Origin: Serinus canaria
Lineage: Eukaryota > Chordata > Aves > Passeriformes > Fringillidae
Length of the DNA: 64,000 bases
Reading direction: 5' to 3'
Assembly: GCF_022539315.1 (NCBI RefSeq)
Contig: NC_066316.1
Location: 29,079,245-29,143,244 of the forward strand
Position numbers and translations under genes: made by a program. The notes beneath the pieces were generated by a model. That model was not told the origin of the DNA and did no database searches. It was given only the letters and a program-made list of their open reading frames with translations. Positions within the stretch are counted from its first letter, which is position 1; each line of letters begins with the position of its first letter. This document shows positions 1 through 12,068 of this stretch, one piece after another.

Positions 1-3000
1 AACTCCAAAATGAGGATTGTTTTCTCACAGGTCTGATCATAATTTCCTAGGTTGCCAGGCACATGTCAGACACAGTAAAGAAGCACAAGTGGATCCTGCT
101 TTTCCTCTATATTTAGTGTACCTAATTCAGCTCCAGAACTGTTTGCAGCCCTCTTTACTCTCTCTCATCTTGTACTTCCACACATCCAAACCATTTTGTT
201 GCAGACCTTTGGCTGCACTGGACTCAGATTCAGACACACAGCTGGGAATATAATTCATTTTGCTCAACAGAACTAACTTCATTGGTAAAAACAAATTTAC
301 ATTGATTGTCTCTGAACCTGCACACACACTTTCTCCAGCCCTCTGCCTAACAAAACAGAGAAGGAGATTTTTGACTTGCCAATAACCTCACAAACAAATT
401 AGCTTGATTTTAATTCCATTACTCTGGCTAATCTCTTTTGGATTTCCTAGCATTTACACAGGAAATGGGTCATTCATAATAGATGGTGTGTACATTTAGC
501 TTTTGTAATTCAAGGAATGTGTTAGGTGGTTTGTGGTGACATTTTTCTTAATAATGTGGGCAGCACTGGAATGTCTTTCTCCAGCTACTGGTCTCTTGGT
601 GAATGCACACGTTATTTAGATTGAGAGCAAGAAACTCTCCCAGGTGGTTTTCAGGTAAAACAGAAAGTATCTGCAGGGAAGGTTAGAAATAAAATTGAGA
701 TGTGCCTTTGCCTAGAACAGAATCCCAGATTGACAACGGGGTTTTATGGAATTACCTTTTAGCAATCTTCAGCTGCCTTCCTCCCCTCACCCCTTTCTTT
801 CAGGTAGGAGGAAAAATGAAAATATAGGAAAATTAAAATATGGGAAGTCAGACCAGGAACAGGCAGGAGTTTTAGGCATGTCTCTAGCACTGATTCACCC
901 TACAGCTTCATGCTAGTGCATATCCTCTCTGCTTCAGTGGGACAGGTCTCCTAGGCAATGTCAAATTAGCCCCACTTCTGATCCTGCACTCAAAACCAGA
1001 CACTGATACCATGACATAATCACTATACAAATCTAATCTAAGAGGCAGCTTCAGCTCAGAGTCTTAACATCTCATTGCTTTAGAAACAGGCTAAACTTTA
1101 CTTTCTTACACAGTCACATGATTCAATGTGTTGCAAAACAAGTGGGCTTTAGACATCTGAGATAGCCTCCTTCCTCTGTGTTTTTCTCACAGATCCACAA
1201 AGAAACTATGTGGATATGTAATATTTTGGCCATTGTGTAATTCTGAGCTCCTTCATGCCTTCACTTTGCCTCCGAATGCACTTGTCTCCCAAATTCACCG
1301 GGGAGATAAGAAGTACAACAGCCAGCATTTTTGATGTAGTAATTCACATGACTTGGCCAAGTTTTTCTCTCCTGGAAGTGGAGGACACCAACAAGTTCTC
1401 TGATGCTGCCTGCCTTCTGTCATTCCGACACCAGAGTTTTTCAGCTCTTCGTTGCCCATTCAGGAACTGATCTTCACACTGCACAGAAGGAATAATGGAC
1501 ACATGAAAATTCACTTGGGAAAGATGCACAGGTGTTTCATTTATTCTAGCAATGAAATAAAAACAGATCAGAGCCTTGAACTGAAAGTTGTGATAGATAA
1601 TGTGACAACAGGAAAGCCCTAAAACACAAATTGCATTTCCCATTTATCTATAAATTATTTTTGTACAAATTTTTTTTCTCTTTATCTGCAGAAAAAGTTT
1701 GAAAACTAGCTGAAGAAAAATGTGAGTAACAGAGAGGACTAAGCAAAGATAGCATCATTAAAATATAAAATTCTGTTAATAATTCCCTTCTGGTCTTAGG
1801 TGCCAAGAGACAGTACTTTCCAGGTCTGTGTGTTTCCCCAAATACACCATTAATAAGGTTTTCTAATTCCACTGCACAATCCTATAACTTATAAAACCAC
1901 TTAGATGTTTGTTACATACTTATATGCTTTGCCACACATATCTGTTGAGCAGGAAACAAATATATCACAAAGGCTCTTTGCTAAATTTCAAAGCCAAAAG
2001 TTGAAGAATTCAGGAGCAACAAGAAGTCAGTGATCAGAGTAACTTACACACAAGCAATTTTACTCTATTGGAATCTCAGAAGTCATGATATTCTGTGCAC
2101 CCACATTCTTGGGCCACACCATCAGAACTGCAGCCCTACAGAACTGCACATTGTGCTTAACCCACTTACAGGTGGTGTCCTACTACCCCCAGGAGCCCTA
2201 ATTATTTCATTAGTTCATTTGAGCACCTCCCCTCCCTAGCCACTTTCATCTTGGAGGCACCTTTTTCTCATGAAGGGCCCTGCAGAGCCCAGGCAGTCTC
2301 CCCTTGCTTGTGAAATCTGGGTCCCTCATGCCTGATCTTTAATTGCAAGTGAGTGCAGAGAACCCCAGTAAGCTTCAAGTACAGATCCACAGCAGTGAAA
2401 TGTGTCTGGAATGTGCTTCCCACAAGCATAGGAGAACCAGTAAAGAGTTTTTATTCAGCATGTAGCACAGACAGACTAAAATGTGACACTCTGCTCTAGG
2501 AGCAACAACTTTGGTTTTGTGTGTCTTGGCAGAAGAAAAGAGATAGAAGAGAAGGAAAAGCTTCCAGATATTGCAGGAACAGATAAAAGGAAAATTCCTT
2601 TTCAAATGTTCATGACATCCTTTTGTCCAAGACTCAACAGACAATATGGAGATTTAACATAGATTAGGCTTTACATTTAAGAGGGTGACAACACTATTGT
2701 CAATTAATCCTACAGAAGATAAGCTCTGAGAGCACTGCTTCAGGCCTGAGTTTCTCTTGGTACCTTTGTCTATGTGGAGAATTCAGATAAAGTCAAAAGA
2801 AATCAAGGTTACAAAGTATGCTTATATAAAAAGAACATTCATTGTCATACAAAGCAGCATCTTTAAAGAGAGAGCTTAGGTGAGAATCATCTGAGTAAAT
2901 GCAGATGTTGCCCACACAGATGTTTATGCATGAGCAAGCTGGGTACATCTCCTGTTAAGAAAAAGCCTGGTTCACTTGTCATTAATTCCCTCCTGAGCTA

Positions 3001-4531
3001 TTTGGCCAAAATGGTCCAGTTAACCACATACTCAGAGCAACCAGCTCACAAGTGAACATCTGTCTATTGATGTCTAAGTATAGAGAAATCCAGAACAGTG
3101 TGTTTGCCCAAGAGTCCCGTGAGGGTAGATTTACAGTAGCACACAACAACATATTGTATAAAAGTATTTGCTGTCCTATAGTCACAAACATAAGTCAGCC
3201 CAAGGTATAACACAGCCTTTACCTCCACAGCACTCTTACACTGCCTGTTGGCACACCTTGGTGCCCACACTGCTGTAACTTTGCAGATATAATCACCTCT
3301 ATTTGCTAGACCACAACAGTGCAGATATGATAGCAAGTTTATGCTACCATTTATGTTTTCACTGATGTCATACATCCCCCATGCTGTTTGCAGGGGAAAA
3401 CAAGTATCTTTTTCTTCAACAAGTTCAGAGGGCATCTTGCACTCTGGTTCAGCTGGTAGAGCTGGCAGTGACTCATGTTGCATGAAAATACAAAAAGCAA
3501 GAAAAACAGGAAGTCTTGTGATTCTTGTCTCTAAAATAAGGCTTTAAAAGCCATTAGAATGATCCTGTGTCTCTGTTAGTCACCACAGATCCTGGCCAGT
3601 TTCCAAAACAATGAGCATCACCCTCATCTCTGGAAACCTGGTTCTCAACGTGCAATGTCAGCTGGCAGGAGGGGGCGAGAAAAAGGAAACAAACCAAAAA
3701 CATCCTACAGAATTATTTAGGAGTTTGGAACACAATTTGCACCTAAGAAGCAAATGAAGAGTATGCTCACACATCATTGAGGAAATACATTGATCTCTGA
3801 ACAGAAATCATATATCTCTCCTGAAATCAGTACTCCAAAGTGTATGTACATTGCCTATAGCACTTACCAATCACTCCTCTTCTAGCCAGTGTGATACAAA
3901 TATGAGTGTGGGATACTAAATGGCCCTGGGGCATCTGATGTGTCAAAAAAAATTGTATGTATGTTGCTCTTTTTATAGCTGAGTAGGTTTCATTCCTTTG
4001 AACACTTTCCTTTCTTTCACTCATTTTCTGCACACTTTTTTTGAAGACATGCAGATTTTCTTGAATGCAGCTTTTCTCTGCAAAATATTCCATCATGAGA
4101 AATATTTTGAAATAAAAGAAAATGGAATAGCTCGTTTTGTGTGCATTGCAGTTTTGGTTCTAAAGGTTATTAATTCATTTACAAACCCATTCTACCTGTC
4201 CAGCTAATTTCACTTTCTTTCCCAGTGATACCAAATCAAATTATTACCCAGAGTTAAATAAAATTACTTCATTTTGATTATTATTTTTTTTCCCTAATGA
4301 AAAAAAAGACAAAAAAACTTTTGTCAGGAGCTGAGCGCCTTTCAAGCTAACTCATCAGTTACCTTTTCTTTGGGTGCATCCCTCCATTTCTTTACACCAC
4401 CTTTGGGTACCACAAAGTGATCAGAAGCATCCACAAGAAGTTATACCTCACAGCAGCCAAGGTTCTGTAAGTGAGAGAGCAGTGATGTGCAGCACACCTC
4501 AGTGGAGACTCAACGAGAATTTGGAAGGCTC
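1..4531. other. Unique non-coding stretch, no gene recognised
   Basis: I find no recognisable gene, RNA gene or interspersed repeat here. Open frames reach 139 codons (reverse, 3064-3483), but none shows a known motif, a coherent start context or plausible flanking splice signals. The sequence is AT-rich with short homopolymer runs near 4286-4315. One G-rich site at 3665-3678 resembles a CTCF core and is discussed under findings. Decayed ancient repeats could be hidden in this stretch below what can be seen by eye. Confidence 0.6.
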
Positions 4532-4604
4532 GAGCTCTAGCACTAACTCTGCAATTTTAGGTACAGCATGTAGTAGTTTCCACATCAGTGAACTGGAATG
4601 GATT
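4532..4604 (+). repeat. MIR-like SINE relic
   Basis: The segment follows the order of the MIR core in sense orientation. It begins with a block like GCTCTGCCACTAACT (here gctctagcactaactctg), followed by a decayed TTTGGGCAAGTCA-like block. It ends with a block like GTTTCCTCATCTGTGAAATGG (here gtttccacatcagtgaactg). MIR elements are ancient tRNA-derived SINEs present in all amniotes, so an eroded copy in a bird is expected. The match is by recalled consensus, not a search. It could be chance similarity over about 70 bases. Confidence 0.42.
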
Positions 4605-4702
4605 TATTTTATTTTATTCTTAAAATACTTATTGATCTTACAATTCAAACTGCTAAGAAATAAGGAAAAAAAAAACCCTGTAATCCTGCTAAATAAAGCA
4701 AG

Positions 4703-4755
4703 ATTCTACAGTCTAATAACAATAACAATATTCTACTGTCTAATAAAATAACAAT
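4703..4755. repeat. 27-bp tandem duplication, AT-rich
   Basis: Two adjacent copies of a 26/27-bp AT-rich unit beginning attctac and ending aacaat lie at 4703-4729 and 4730-4755. They differ by one substitution and a short indel. This is a simple slippage-type duplication with no coding content. Confidence 0.85.
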
Positions 4756-5108
4756 ATTTTGTTGTATACCATGCATTTTACTGTTTTTTCTTTAATTAGG
4801 TAAAAACTACATACAAATACTACTGGCACAGGACTTTTTAGACAATTAGTATGATGATTCCTAAAAGAAATAATGGTATAGTTTTAAAATAAAAATACCA
4901 CTAGTATCAGAAGGCTGTGTAATATTGGAAATCTGGTAGTATGTTAAAGAGCCTACAAAATGAATATTTCTGAGCTTGAAAGATGGTCAATACCTAAGTG
5001 TCCAAGAGGTCAACATTGGTACCAAAGTTTTTAAACTTGTAACTAAGCCTGTAAAAGAAGTAGTTATTGAGAACTGATAAAGGTGAAGTTATTTCAGCTA
5101 ATAACAGT

Positions 5109-5218
5109 CTGCAGAGGATTGTGAAATTCCCCAGATGTACTTAAAGTCATTGGAGCTCTAGGCAACATGGTGGCAGATTAAATTTATCTTGGATAAGCAG
5201 GAAATAGTGTACATTGAC
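5109..5218 (+). mobile_element. Ancient CR1-type LINE fragment (reverse transcriptase region)
   Basis: Codons from 5171 read W-Q-I-K-F-I-L-D-K-Q-E-I-V-Y-I-D. This matches the conserved W-Q-M-K-F-N-x-D-K-C-K-V-M-H-I pattern found downstream of the catalytic motif in CR1/L3-type reverse transcriptases. The bases just upstream (GGCAACATGGTGGCAGAT) also fit the preceding nucleotide block. The copy is strongly diverged and both ends fade out, which suggests an insertion older than the other CR1 copies here. The exact boundaries are uncertain and the segment may extend to about 5330. Confidence 0.55.
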
Positions 5219-5378
5219 ACAATAAAAAAATCAAAGTCACCTACAGTTTCTAAGCCCAGCTGCTGTTCCAGTGGAGAAAGAAATGGAGGAGCCAGCACAA
5301 GAAGATCAGAAAGAGATGATGAGTACAGTTCAAATTACATGGGTTAGACACAGCATGAGAAATAATACTCACAGTAAA

Positions 5379-5408
5379 GGGGGGGAGGGGAGGGGAGGGG
5401 AGAGGGAG
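5379..5408 (+). repeat. G-rich tract with G-quadruplex potential
   Basis: A run of seven G is followed by three runs of four G, each separated by a single A, and then a GGG run further on. This fits the canonical four-tract G-quadruplex pattern with one-base loops. It is also a (GGGGA)n simple repeat. The surrounding DNA is AT-rich, so the tract stands out. Whether it folds in the cell is not shown by sequence. Confidence 0.85.
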
Positions 5409-5606
5409 AATTAGGGGCCTGGGATTCATGGGTAATGATGATTGTTGATGCTGGAAGGGAACTTTTTGAAATATTTGTATGAAAATTTATAGGAAATATT
5501 TTCAAATGTGAAAGATTCAAATAAAAATATTTTAATCCTAATATGAACAACTGAAAGGCAAAAAAAAGGAGAATTTGAGAAAAATATAAACATGAGGAAA
5601 CCCATG

Positions 5607-5799
5607 AGGAAGTTATTGACTGCAATGAGGTGTCCCCTCAGTCTCCCTTTCTCCAGTGTGAACAGACTAAGTGACCTCAGCAGCATCTCATATGGCTTCC
5701 CCTCAAGAGACCCTTCCACATCTTCTTTGGATGCTTTCTAAAAGCTTGCTTATATTGTCATGCCCAAAACTGCTCACAATACTAGAGGTGAGGGTACAC
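5607..5799 (-). mobile_element. CR1 LINE fragment, reverse strand, C-terminal RT region
   Basis: Read on the reverse strand, the segment encodes L-E-G-K-P-Y-E-M-L-L-R-S-L-S-L-F-T-L-E-K and continues G-R-L-R-G. This is the conserved C-terminal block of the CR1 ORF2 protein (pattern [23 protein letters not shown]). Bases 5765-5799 match the preceding block, rendered here as cccaaaactgctcacaatac. The piece lacks both the 3' tail and the 5' part of the element. It is a diverged internal fragment, too damaged to code. Confidence 0.85.
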
Positions 5800-7091
5800 C
5801 TAACAGAGAAACCATAAACATAGCAGAGTTTAAGCTTCAGTATTTTTTCTGAATGGAGGTCTCTGGCTGAATCACAGGCTTATGTTAGGCATTCAACCCA
5901 CTGTCAGATTCTGTCTGTTATAAAGAAAATGCAGATGCATCCTGGTAGAAAAAGCTCCTTGAATCATCTCAGGAAAAGCTGCAATGACATTCCCTATTAT
6001 GCTTCACAATAGGAGTTTCTCTTGACTCTCTTTGCTTTATTCCTCAAATCAGAAAGAGAAGGAGGAAGAAAATACTTTTCCTCTGGTTGACTGAGTTTCA
6101 GAGAATGTCAGGTCTGGTCTCTCTTGCTTTCCTTAGGATTGCCCAGATGGCTCCTTTGAAATGGATGTGTCTAATTTTAGAGCAAGAAAGAGGAAAAGAA
6201 AGCTAGAGAGGCTAAAGCAAGGTGACTTTTCCCTGCATGTGTTGGTGTGTTAAGATTCCGCAGCAACATTTTTCTCTTTTCCTCTGCTTGACTCTTTCTC
6301 TAGTCTCTCTCTCTCTTTTTTTTTTCTTTCCCAAGAGATAAGCACATTTGTTAACTTTAATGAAGTACAGAGACTGAAGTACAGAGACTGCTCTGTGTTT
6401 TATTCATCGGGAATTCTCTTAAGCATGTGGAGGACTCATTTGCTTTGTTTGTTTTCTGTGGCCATCCTGAGAAAAAGATGCATCAAAACCACCCTAATAT
6501 CATACTAATGGGAGTAATGGGGCATGAATTTCAGGTTACTGAGGCGGCTGCTCATGGAAGTGAAACAATGAAATAATACATGCTGTTATTACAGCTGTGT
6601 GCACTTTGTTTTTGAACACGTGTCTCATGTTCAAAACTAATCACTGTAGATTTTATGTGTGACTTGGCTTTCTTCTCTTCAACACAACACAAAGTGGCAT
6701 ACACAAATAAAATAATGAAGTATCTTTAAAATAAAAAGCTGTATAATTAGAGCCAAAGAGCTGAAACTACTGCATACAAAGGATACAGATTTCAAGTGAA
6801 CTTGAATTTTAGATCTTTGGTGTTCTCATCTTACAACTAGAGTACATGGCAGAGGTGCTTTACAGTTGCTTGCAAAATGTTTTAGATAACTTATTATTCA
6901 GTTTGTACAGCCCTTTGTAATAAAAAAATTCAGCCTTTAAAAGAAGGGTCTGTTGTGTAGGATAGGTAAAAGTCTAAGAAAAAACAGGAGATTTCAAACT
7001 AAAAACAAGTAAAGGAGTTTTGTGTTTGTCTGTCATGATTGTTATCCAAAGAATAAGATCTTCACAACAAAATCTCCCAAGATCTTCTTAA
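5800..7091. other. Unique non-coding stretch with polypyrimidine tract
   Basis: No gene or dated repeat is recognised. A polypyrimidine tract rich in CT repeats runs from about 6272 to 6333. An exact 14-bp duplication (tgaagtacagagac twice) lies at 6361-6388. No open frame above about 60 codons has any recognisable content. Confidence 0.6.
6361..6388. repeat. Exact 14-bp tandem duplication
   Basis: The unit tgaagtacagagac occurs twice with no gap and no mismatch, followed by a further TG. It looks like a small replication-slippage duplication. No functional signal is evident. Confidence 0.9.
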
Positions 7092-7176
7092 CATCTAGTT
7101 CCAACAACCCTGCCATGGGCAGGGACACCTTCCACTTGCCCAGGTTGCTCAAAGCCCCATCCAACATGGCCTTGAG
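7092..7176 (-). mobile_element. Short CR1 3'-region scrap, reverse strand
   Basis: The segment matches the CR1 3' region read from the opposite strand, with recognisable blocks such as tgccatgggcagggacacct and caaagccccatccaacatgg. The octamer tail that would lie to the left is missing, as is everything upstream in the element. Both ends therefore look eroded or deleted. It is about 85 bases long and non-coding. Confidence 0.85.
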
Positions 7177-7812
7177 TTATGAAAATATAAATAAAACAGG
7201 GGCTATCTATCAAGAAATGTGTCTATTCCAAATGACCTGGCTCATTTGGGAATTTGATGAAGATCAACAGGCAAAGGAATGAGCTCAGACAGTGTTTCAT
7301 GTTATTGAGATGAGTTTGTGCTAATAATTAAAATGAAACTTATTGCTACCTAAAGTTTCTCTGTTCTATCTTCAGTACCTTAGTAAATTAATTTTCTGCA
7401 GTCTTCTCCACTCAAACTAAGGTACATTATGATAGATGACCATATTTCTCTATGCTAGTTTGAAGGGTAATTTACAAGAGGTCTGGTGGAGGCTAATGCT
7501 GGAACTGATTGACTCTCATTGGCTCTGGCCTCACCAAGCTAAAGGGGCAGCTGAAGCCTGGGCTTAAGGACAAATTGACAGCCACTGTGTCATCTCCTGC
7601 AAGAACATCATGACCCTGCACTCCCAGGGAGATGGGTGCAAGGGCCCATGTTTTTCTCTAGGTACTGTAGGATTATTCAGTGAAGTGGGTCTTTGAAACC
7701 CTGATGATGCATATTTAATATAGTTTTTGGCAAAGGTATACCTCAGCACCATTGAACTGCAGGATATTTTCCCTATGTTGTGTTGAATGAGTGGGTTTTT
7801 TTGACTAAGAAC

Positions 7813-7846
7813 AGGATGATATCAATGATCCTGATGATATCATCCT
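7813..7846. repeat. Perfect 12-bp inverted repeat, 10-nt loop
   Basis: The left arm aggatgatatca (7813-7824) is the exact reverse complement of the right arm tgatatcatcct (7835-7846), leaving a 10-base loop. The arms contain the palindromic core GATATC. It could form a hairpin or arise from a local template switch. No flanking terminator or gene explains it. Confidence 0.9.
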
Positions 7847-8560
7847 ATCAAATTGATAACTTTGCTGCTACCAACCATTAACACTGGACATTGGATGTGT
7901 ATACCAAGTAAAGGTCCTTCTCTTGGGATTCTGATTTCACTGGAAAAGACAAACCCTTTTTTTCTGCTGGTTTTGTTATTAGTGAATTCACTAAATGCTG
8001 TCTTTTTCTGATTGTTTCTGTATAAAGGACATACATATTGGAATAAATATTTACATAGAAAGATAATCTAGTTTTTCTTCTAGAGAACTAGTCATTTTCA
8101 ATAAACTGGAGCTGTGATGATATTTGTGAATATTAATATGCAAATATTACAGTGAGTCTCCTCTACAAGAATGGGCCTGAATTATGCCTTTGTAATAAAA
8201 TGTCCCAAGATTTCTAATGTACACTTGAGGATATTTGCAGCTGCAGTACAACTGATGCTAAATACAGTAAGTTTAGAAATTTTTTTTCCATTTTTTGCCT
8301 GGTTTTCTCCTTCAGATTCTTTTTATTTCAGATGGTAACCATGACTGTCTTAGAGCTCCCCATTGTACACCTATTGCAAACTGAATTTCCTCTTCTATTT
8401 AAAAGGCACAGAAAATAGCATGAAGAAAGCTTCCTATTAGGGAATCTGGTGGAAAAATGCCAGCAGATACTCATAGCAGGAGATACTGGAGACAAAACCT
8501 AGCACAAAAGAGACCAAAATTTGAATTGAGATCCAACAGTGTTGTGAAGAATGGAGCCAG

Positions 8561-8605
8561 ATCCATATCCATATCCAAATACATATCCATATCTATCTCA
8601 TATCC
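8561..8605. repeat. Degenerate (CATATC)n-type microsatellite
   Basis: Repeats of atccat and atatcc with interruptions extend for about 45 bases. The tract is imperfect, so it is probably old or stabilised by substitutions. Confidence 0.85.
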
Positions 8606-11354
8606 AGAGAAACAAAGGCTCTGGATTCCACCAGCTCCTTAGTAAGTACTAAAACAAAAGATTCACAGGCTTCTCAGAAATCCTCAATTCCTATTTTCCT
8701 GTTTAGGTACCAATTTTCCAAGGAACAGGGTAGCAGAGTTAGAGTAGTCTTTGGGACCTGGACTGAAATGCACCTGGGCAAAAGACTCTTCTAACCTCTG
8801 CTCCTTTCCACCTTCACAGCCTGCAGCCCTGAATTACTCCACCTGCACATTTCTCAAAAGACTTCCTCTTGAATTCTGTAGACTCAAGAGGTTCTCAAAC
8901 CTTATGACAATCCAGTTTCCAAAGAAATCATTATAAAAGTCCTGTCCTGTTGTTCTTAGCAATATGCTATGACCATGCTACAAGAAGGTAGCCCTTTGTC
9001 AAAGTATTTTCTTCTTAGGATAATTGTTATTTTTACATTATTTTTCAGCTGATGCCATATGTGTTTGAACATGGGAAACAATCAAGGAAACAGTTTTGGA
9101 AAGACAAATTTTATTGCCACGGCTCAGATTTTTAACAACACACATTATTTGACAGCAGTTTTTCGTCTACTCGCCTTTCTATGAGAATACTTACATATCT
9201 CTTTTAATTAGGGACAGCATTCCACTGACACTTGTGCCAGTAAAATTCTCCAAAACTCAGTGAAACAGCAATGGTAAAACACCTTGGACTTAGGTACTTT
9301 ACTGTTATGAAGAAAAACTTGATGAAAGAGAGAATACAAAAAATAAATTCCACAGGGAATAAGAATAAAAGCATTGCAGCATTGCACAACGGTGACTCTT
9401 GTCTTGTAGATTATGGACTAGTGGCAGTCTGCAAGACATTGACATTGGAAAGAGGTCCATGAGATGATCATAGAGAAAAAAATTAACAAACAAAGGCAGT
9501 CCCACCCACAATCACTCAAGTGGATAACTAAAATGGGAAGAAGTTAAAGGCATAAAAGAGAAATCCTTTGTTTAAAAGTAACTTATCTGTAAATGAAAAG
9601 TATTGTGACAACACTGCAAGAGGTGGAGCAAGGATCTTCCTCAGACAGAGTAAGTGCCAGGGAATTTTTTTTTAAGGCTAAATGGTGTTTTGATTAAAGA
9701 AAGTGGTAATATTATACAACATATTGAGAATGGGATGTTGGATATTGGCAGCAATGTTAGGATGAAGTACATGATTATTACAGTTCAAGACAATAGTTTC
9801 TAATAGTGGTTGGTGCAGAAAAAGTGTAAGGAGAGACAAGAATGACGTATTAACAGAGCCAGACTTCAAACTATTTGTGAAAGGAAATTCTGCTTTAGAA
9901 GCAAGGGACAAGATTTGCTGCCAGCATTGTTCACACTGCTTCATTGAAATACATGGAATTACACTGATCTAGTTGTAGAGGTCATGCTTTTTTCTCTGGA
10001 AGTCACTACTGTGCTTTGGTTTGCAAAAATATGAAATATTTCCATTTAAAAAAATCAGCTTTGGCAGATTTAGCCTCCTCTCCATTATATCATTGTATCA
10101 GTGAGTTTTTAATGAAATATTTTTTCATAAGGAAATAGTAGTTCTTGTTTGCCAGAAAAGGCCCATTCTGAAAAATTTAAAATTTCAAAAGAGGAAGTGA
10201 AAACAAACTTGTCATCTTATGTGAGATTCTGTGAATTGTATAGCTAAGTCCTCTTTTTTGCTTTAACATTTCAATGAATGCATTGTGACAAAGAGGGGGA
10301 AGAACCAAGAGTCAGCCCTGATTTTTATTTCACAGATATAATTTGTGTTTATCATCATTTGGAACAGCAAACAGAATGTAAAACATTGAAAGTTGCCTTG
10401 AAAAGGAGAAAATAATTACAATCAGATGCTTCTGAGTTCAAAATCTAATCTATCCACTGCCTCCCACATGGCAAGCATGGTATCTCGCACTCTTACCTTG
10501 CCATGTGAGGTTATTACCCCTACTGTAATCACTGTATCAGGCCCTACCTTTTCTATCACTCCATTAAGTGAGCACCTTAAGGTTTAAGGAAGAAACTTTC
10601 TCAGGGGCTTTGTCAGAGGAGTTTCTGAGAACTGTTAATTTGCAGCATGCTATTTAAAGAGAACGTCTGCTCACCAGAGGATAATCTCAGAAATCTGTGG
10701 GTTTGCAAAGTGGCAGGTACCCAGCTCTCCCTTGGCTGAAAGCAACAGAGATTTACTTTCATATCTACCTCCCACGTACAGGAGCTCTTGCCTTGGCTTT
10801 TCTGCTCAGCTCCTCATGACAAGGCACTTCAGGCTGTGCATCTGAACTTTGTTGGAAGTTTCTTTATACATTCAAAATGAAGAGTGTTGAGCCAAGTGCT
10901 CAGGCTTTCTGTAGAATTTAGACATGGGTACATATATGATGAGGAGTTGCTCTGGAGGTTTGTGCTCACAATTTTCAGGTTCAGCTGTTAGCCACTAATG
11001 CAGCCATGACATCTCAGTCATTCCTGCTGTCCTTCTTTGAACATACCCTGGCTTTGCTAATTACCTTTTCCAGCTAAGAGTTACAGAATTGAACAGTTAG
11101 TCAAGATGTGGAAATAATAAGGATTTAAGTTTCCAAGTTATAGTCCAATAAATAAATTGTAAGAGAGATTAATTGTGATTTGCGAGCCAACACAGATAAA
11201 CACAGTTGTGATCACTGGTCTGTGTCTGACACACCTAAACTTATCCATGTCCTCAAATAGATGTCCTAGTCAGGTTTGGGTAGCTCTTGGTGAGTCAAAA
11301 AAAGAATGCAAAATGCACAATTACTATGTCCATTGCTTGCTCAGAATAAATTTT

Positions 11355-12068
11355 TACAGAATCCCAGAATGGGTCAGGTTAGAAGGGACCATAGTGAGTC
11401 ACCTGGCCCAACCTCCGTGCTCAGGCAGGGTTATCCTAGAGCACATGGCACAGGATCGTGTCCAGTTCTTCAGTATTTCCAGTGAGGGAGACTCCACAAC
11501 CTCTCCAGGCAACCTGTGCCACTGTGTGGTCACCCACACAGTAAACAAGTTTTTGCTCATGTTCAGATGGAACTTTTTGTGCATCGATTTCTGCCCATTG
11601 CCTCCTGTCCTATTGCTCAGATGGAGCAGAGCCTGGCTCCACCCTCTTGACACCTCCCCTTAAGATGCTGATATGAATTGATGAAGGTCCTTCTCAGTTG
11701 TGTCTTCTCAAGGCTGACCAGGCCCAGCTCCCTCAGCCTTTCCTGGGAAGAGAGTTGTTCCAGTCCTTTAACCATCTCTGTTGTTCTCTGTTAGACTGGC
11801 TCCAGCAGCTCCATGTCACTCTTGTCCTTGGGAGGACAGAACTGGACCCAGCACTCCAGATGTGGCCTCACCAGGGCTGAGCAGAGGGACAGGATCACCT
11901 CCTTGACCTGCTGGCAGTGCTTTTCCTAATGTATCCCAGGGTACCATTGACCTCCTTGGCCACAGGACACACTGCTGGCTCATGGATGGCTTGTTGTCCA
12001 CCAGGATCCCCAGGTCCTTCTCCACAGAGCTGGCCAGCCCCCAGACTGTACTAGTGTATGTTACCCCT
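11355..12068 (-). mobile_element. CR1 LINE, reverse strand, about 0.7 kb 5'-truncated copy
   Basis: The left end carries the CR1 3' terminus (acagaatcccagaatgggtc, then the conserved agaagggacc block). The remainder matches the C-terminal ORF2 and 3' UTR region. Near the right end, the reverse strand at 11816-12025 encodes M-E-K-D-L-G-I-L-V-D-N-K-P-S-M-S-Q-Q-C, which matches the conserved block downstream of the CR1 reverse transcriptase core. The reading frame then breaks, so the copy is dead. It is 5'-truncated, as most CR1 copies are. A 162-codon forward frame across it is an antisense artefact. The right boundary is uncertain by tens of bases. Confidence 0.93.

Larger units (their letters stand above)
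7177..11354. other. Unique non-coding stretch, no gene recognised
   Basis: About 4 kb without a supported gene. It contains a 12-bp-arm hairpin at 7813-7846, a CATATC-type simple repeat at 8561-8605, and scattered A and T runs. Small open frames (60-90 codons) have no recognisable motifs. Nothing suggests an RNA gene. Confidence 0.6.

Noticed and set aside
3064..3483. 139-codon reverse frame
   Set aside because: No recognisable motif and an overlapping forward frame. No splice or promoter context.
11175..11663. 162-codon forward frame
   Set aside because: Most of it runs antisense through a reverse-strand CR1 copy, which explains the open frame.
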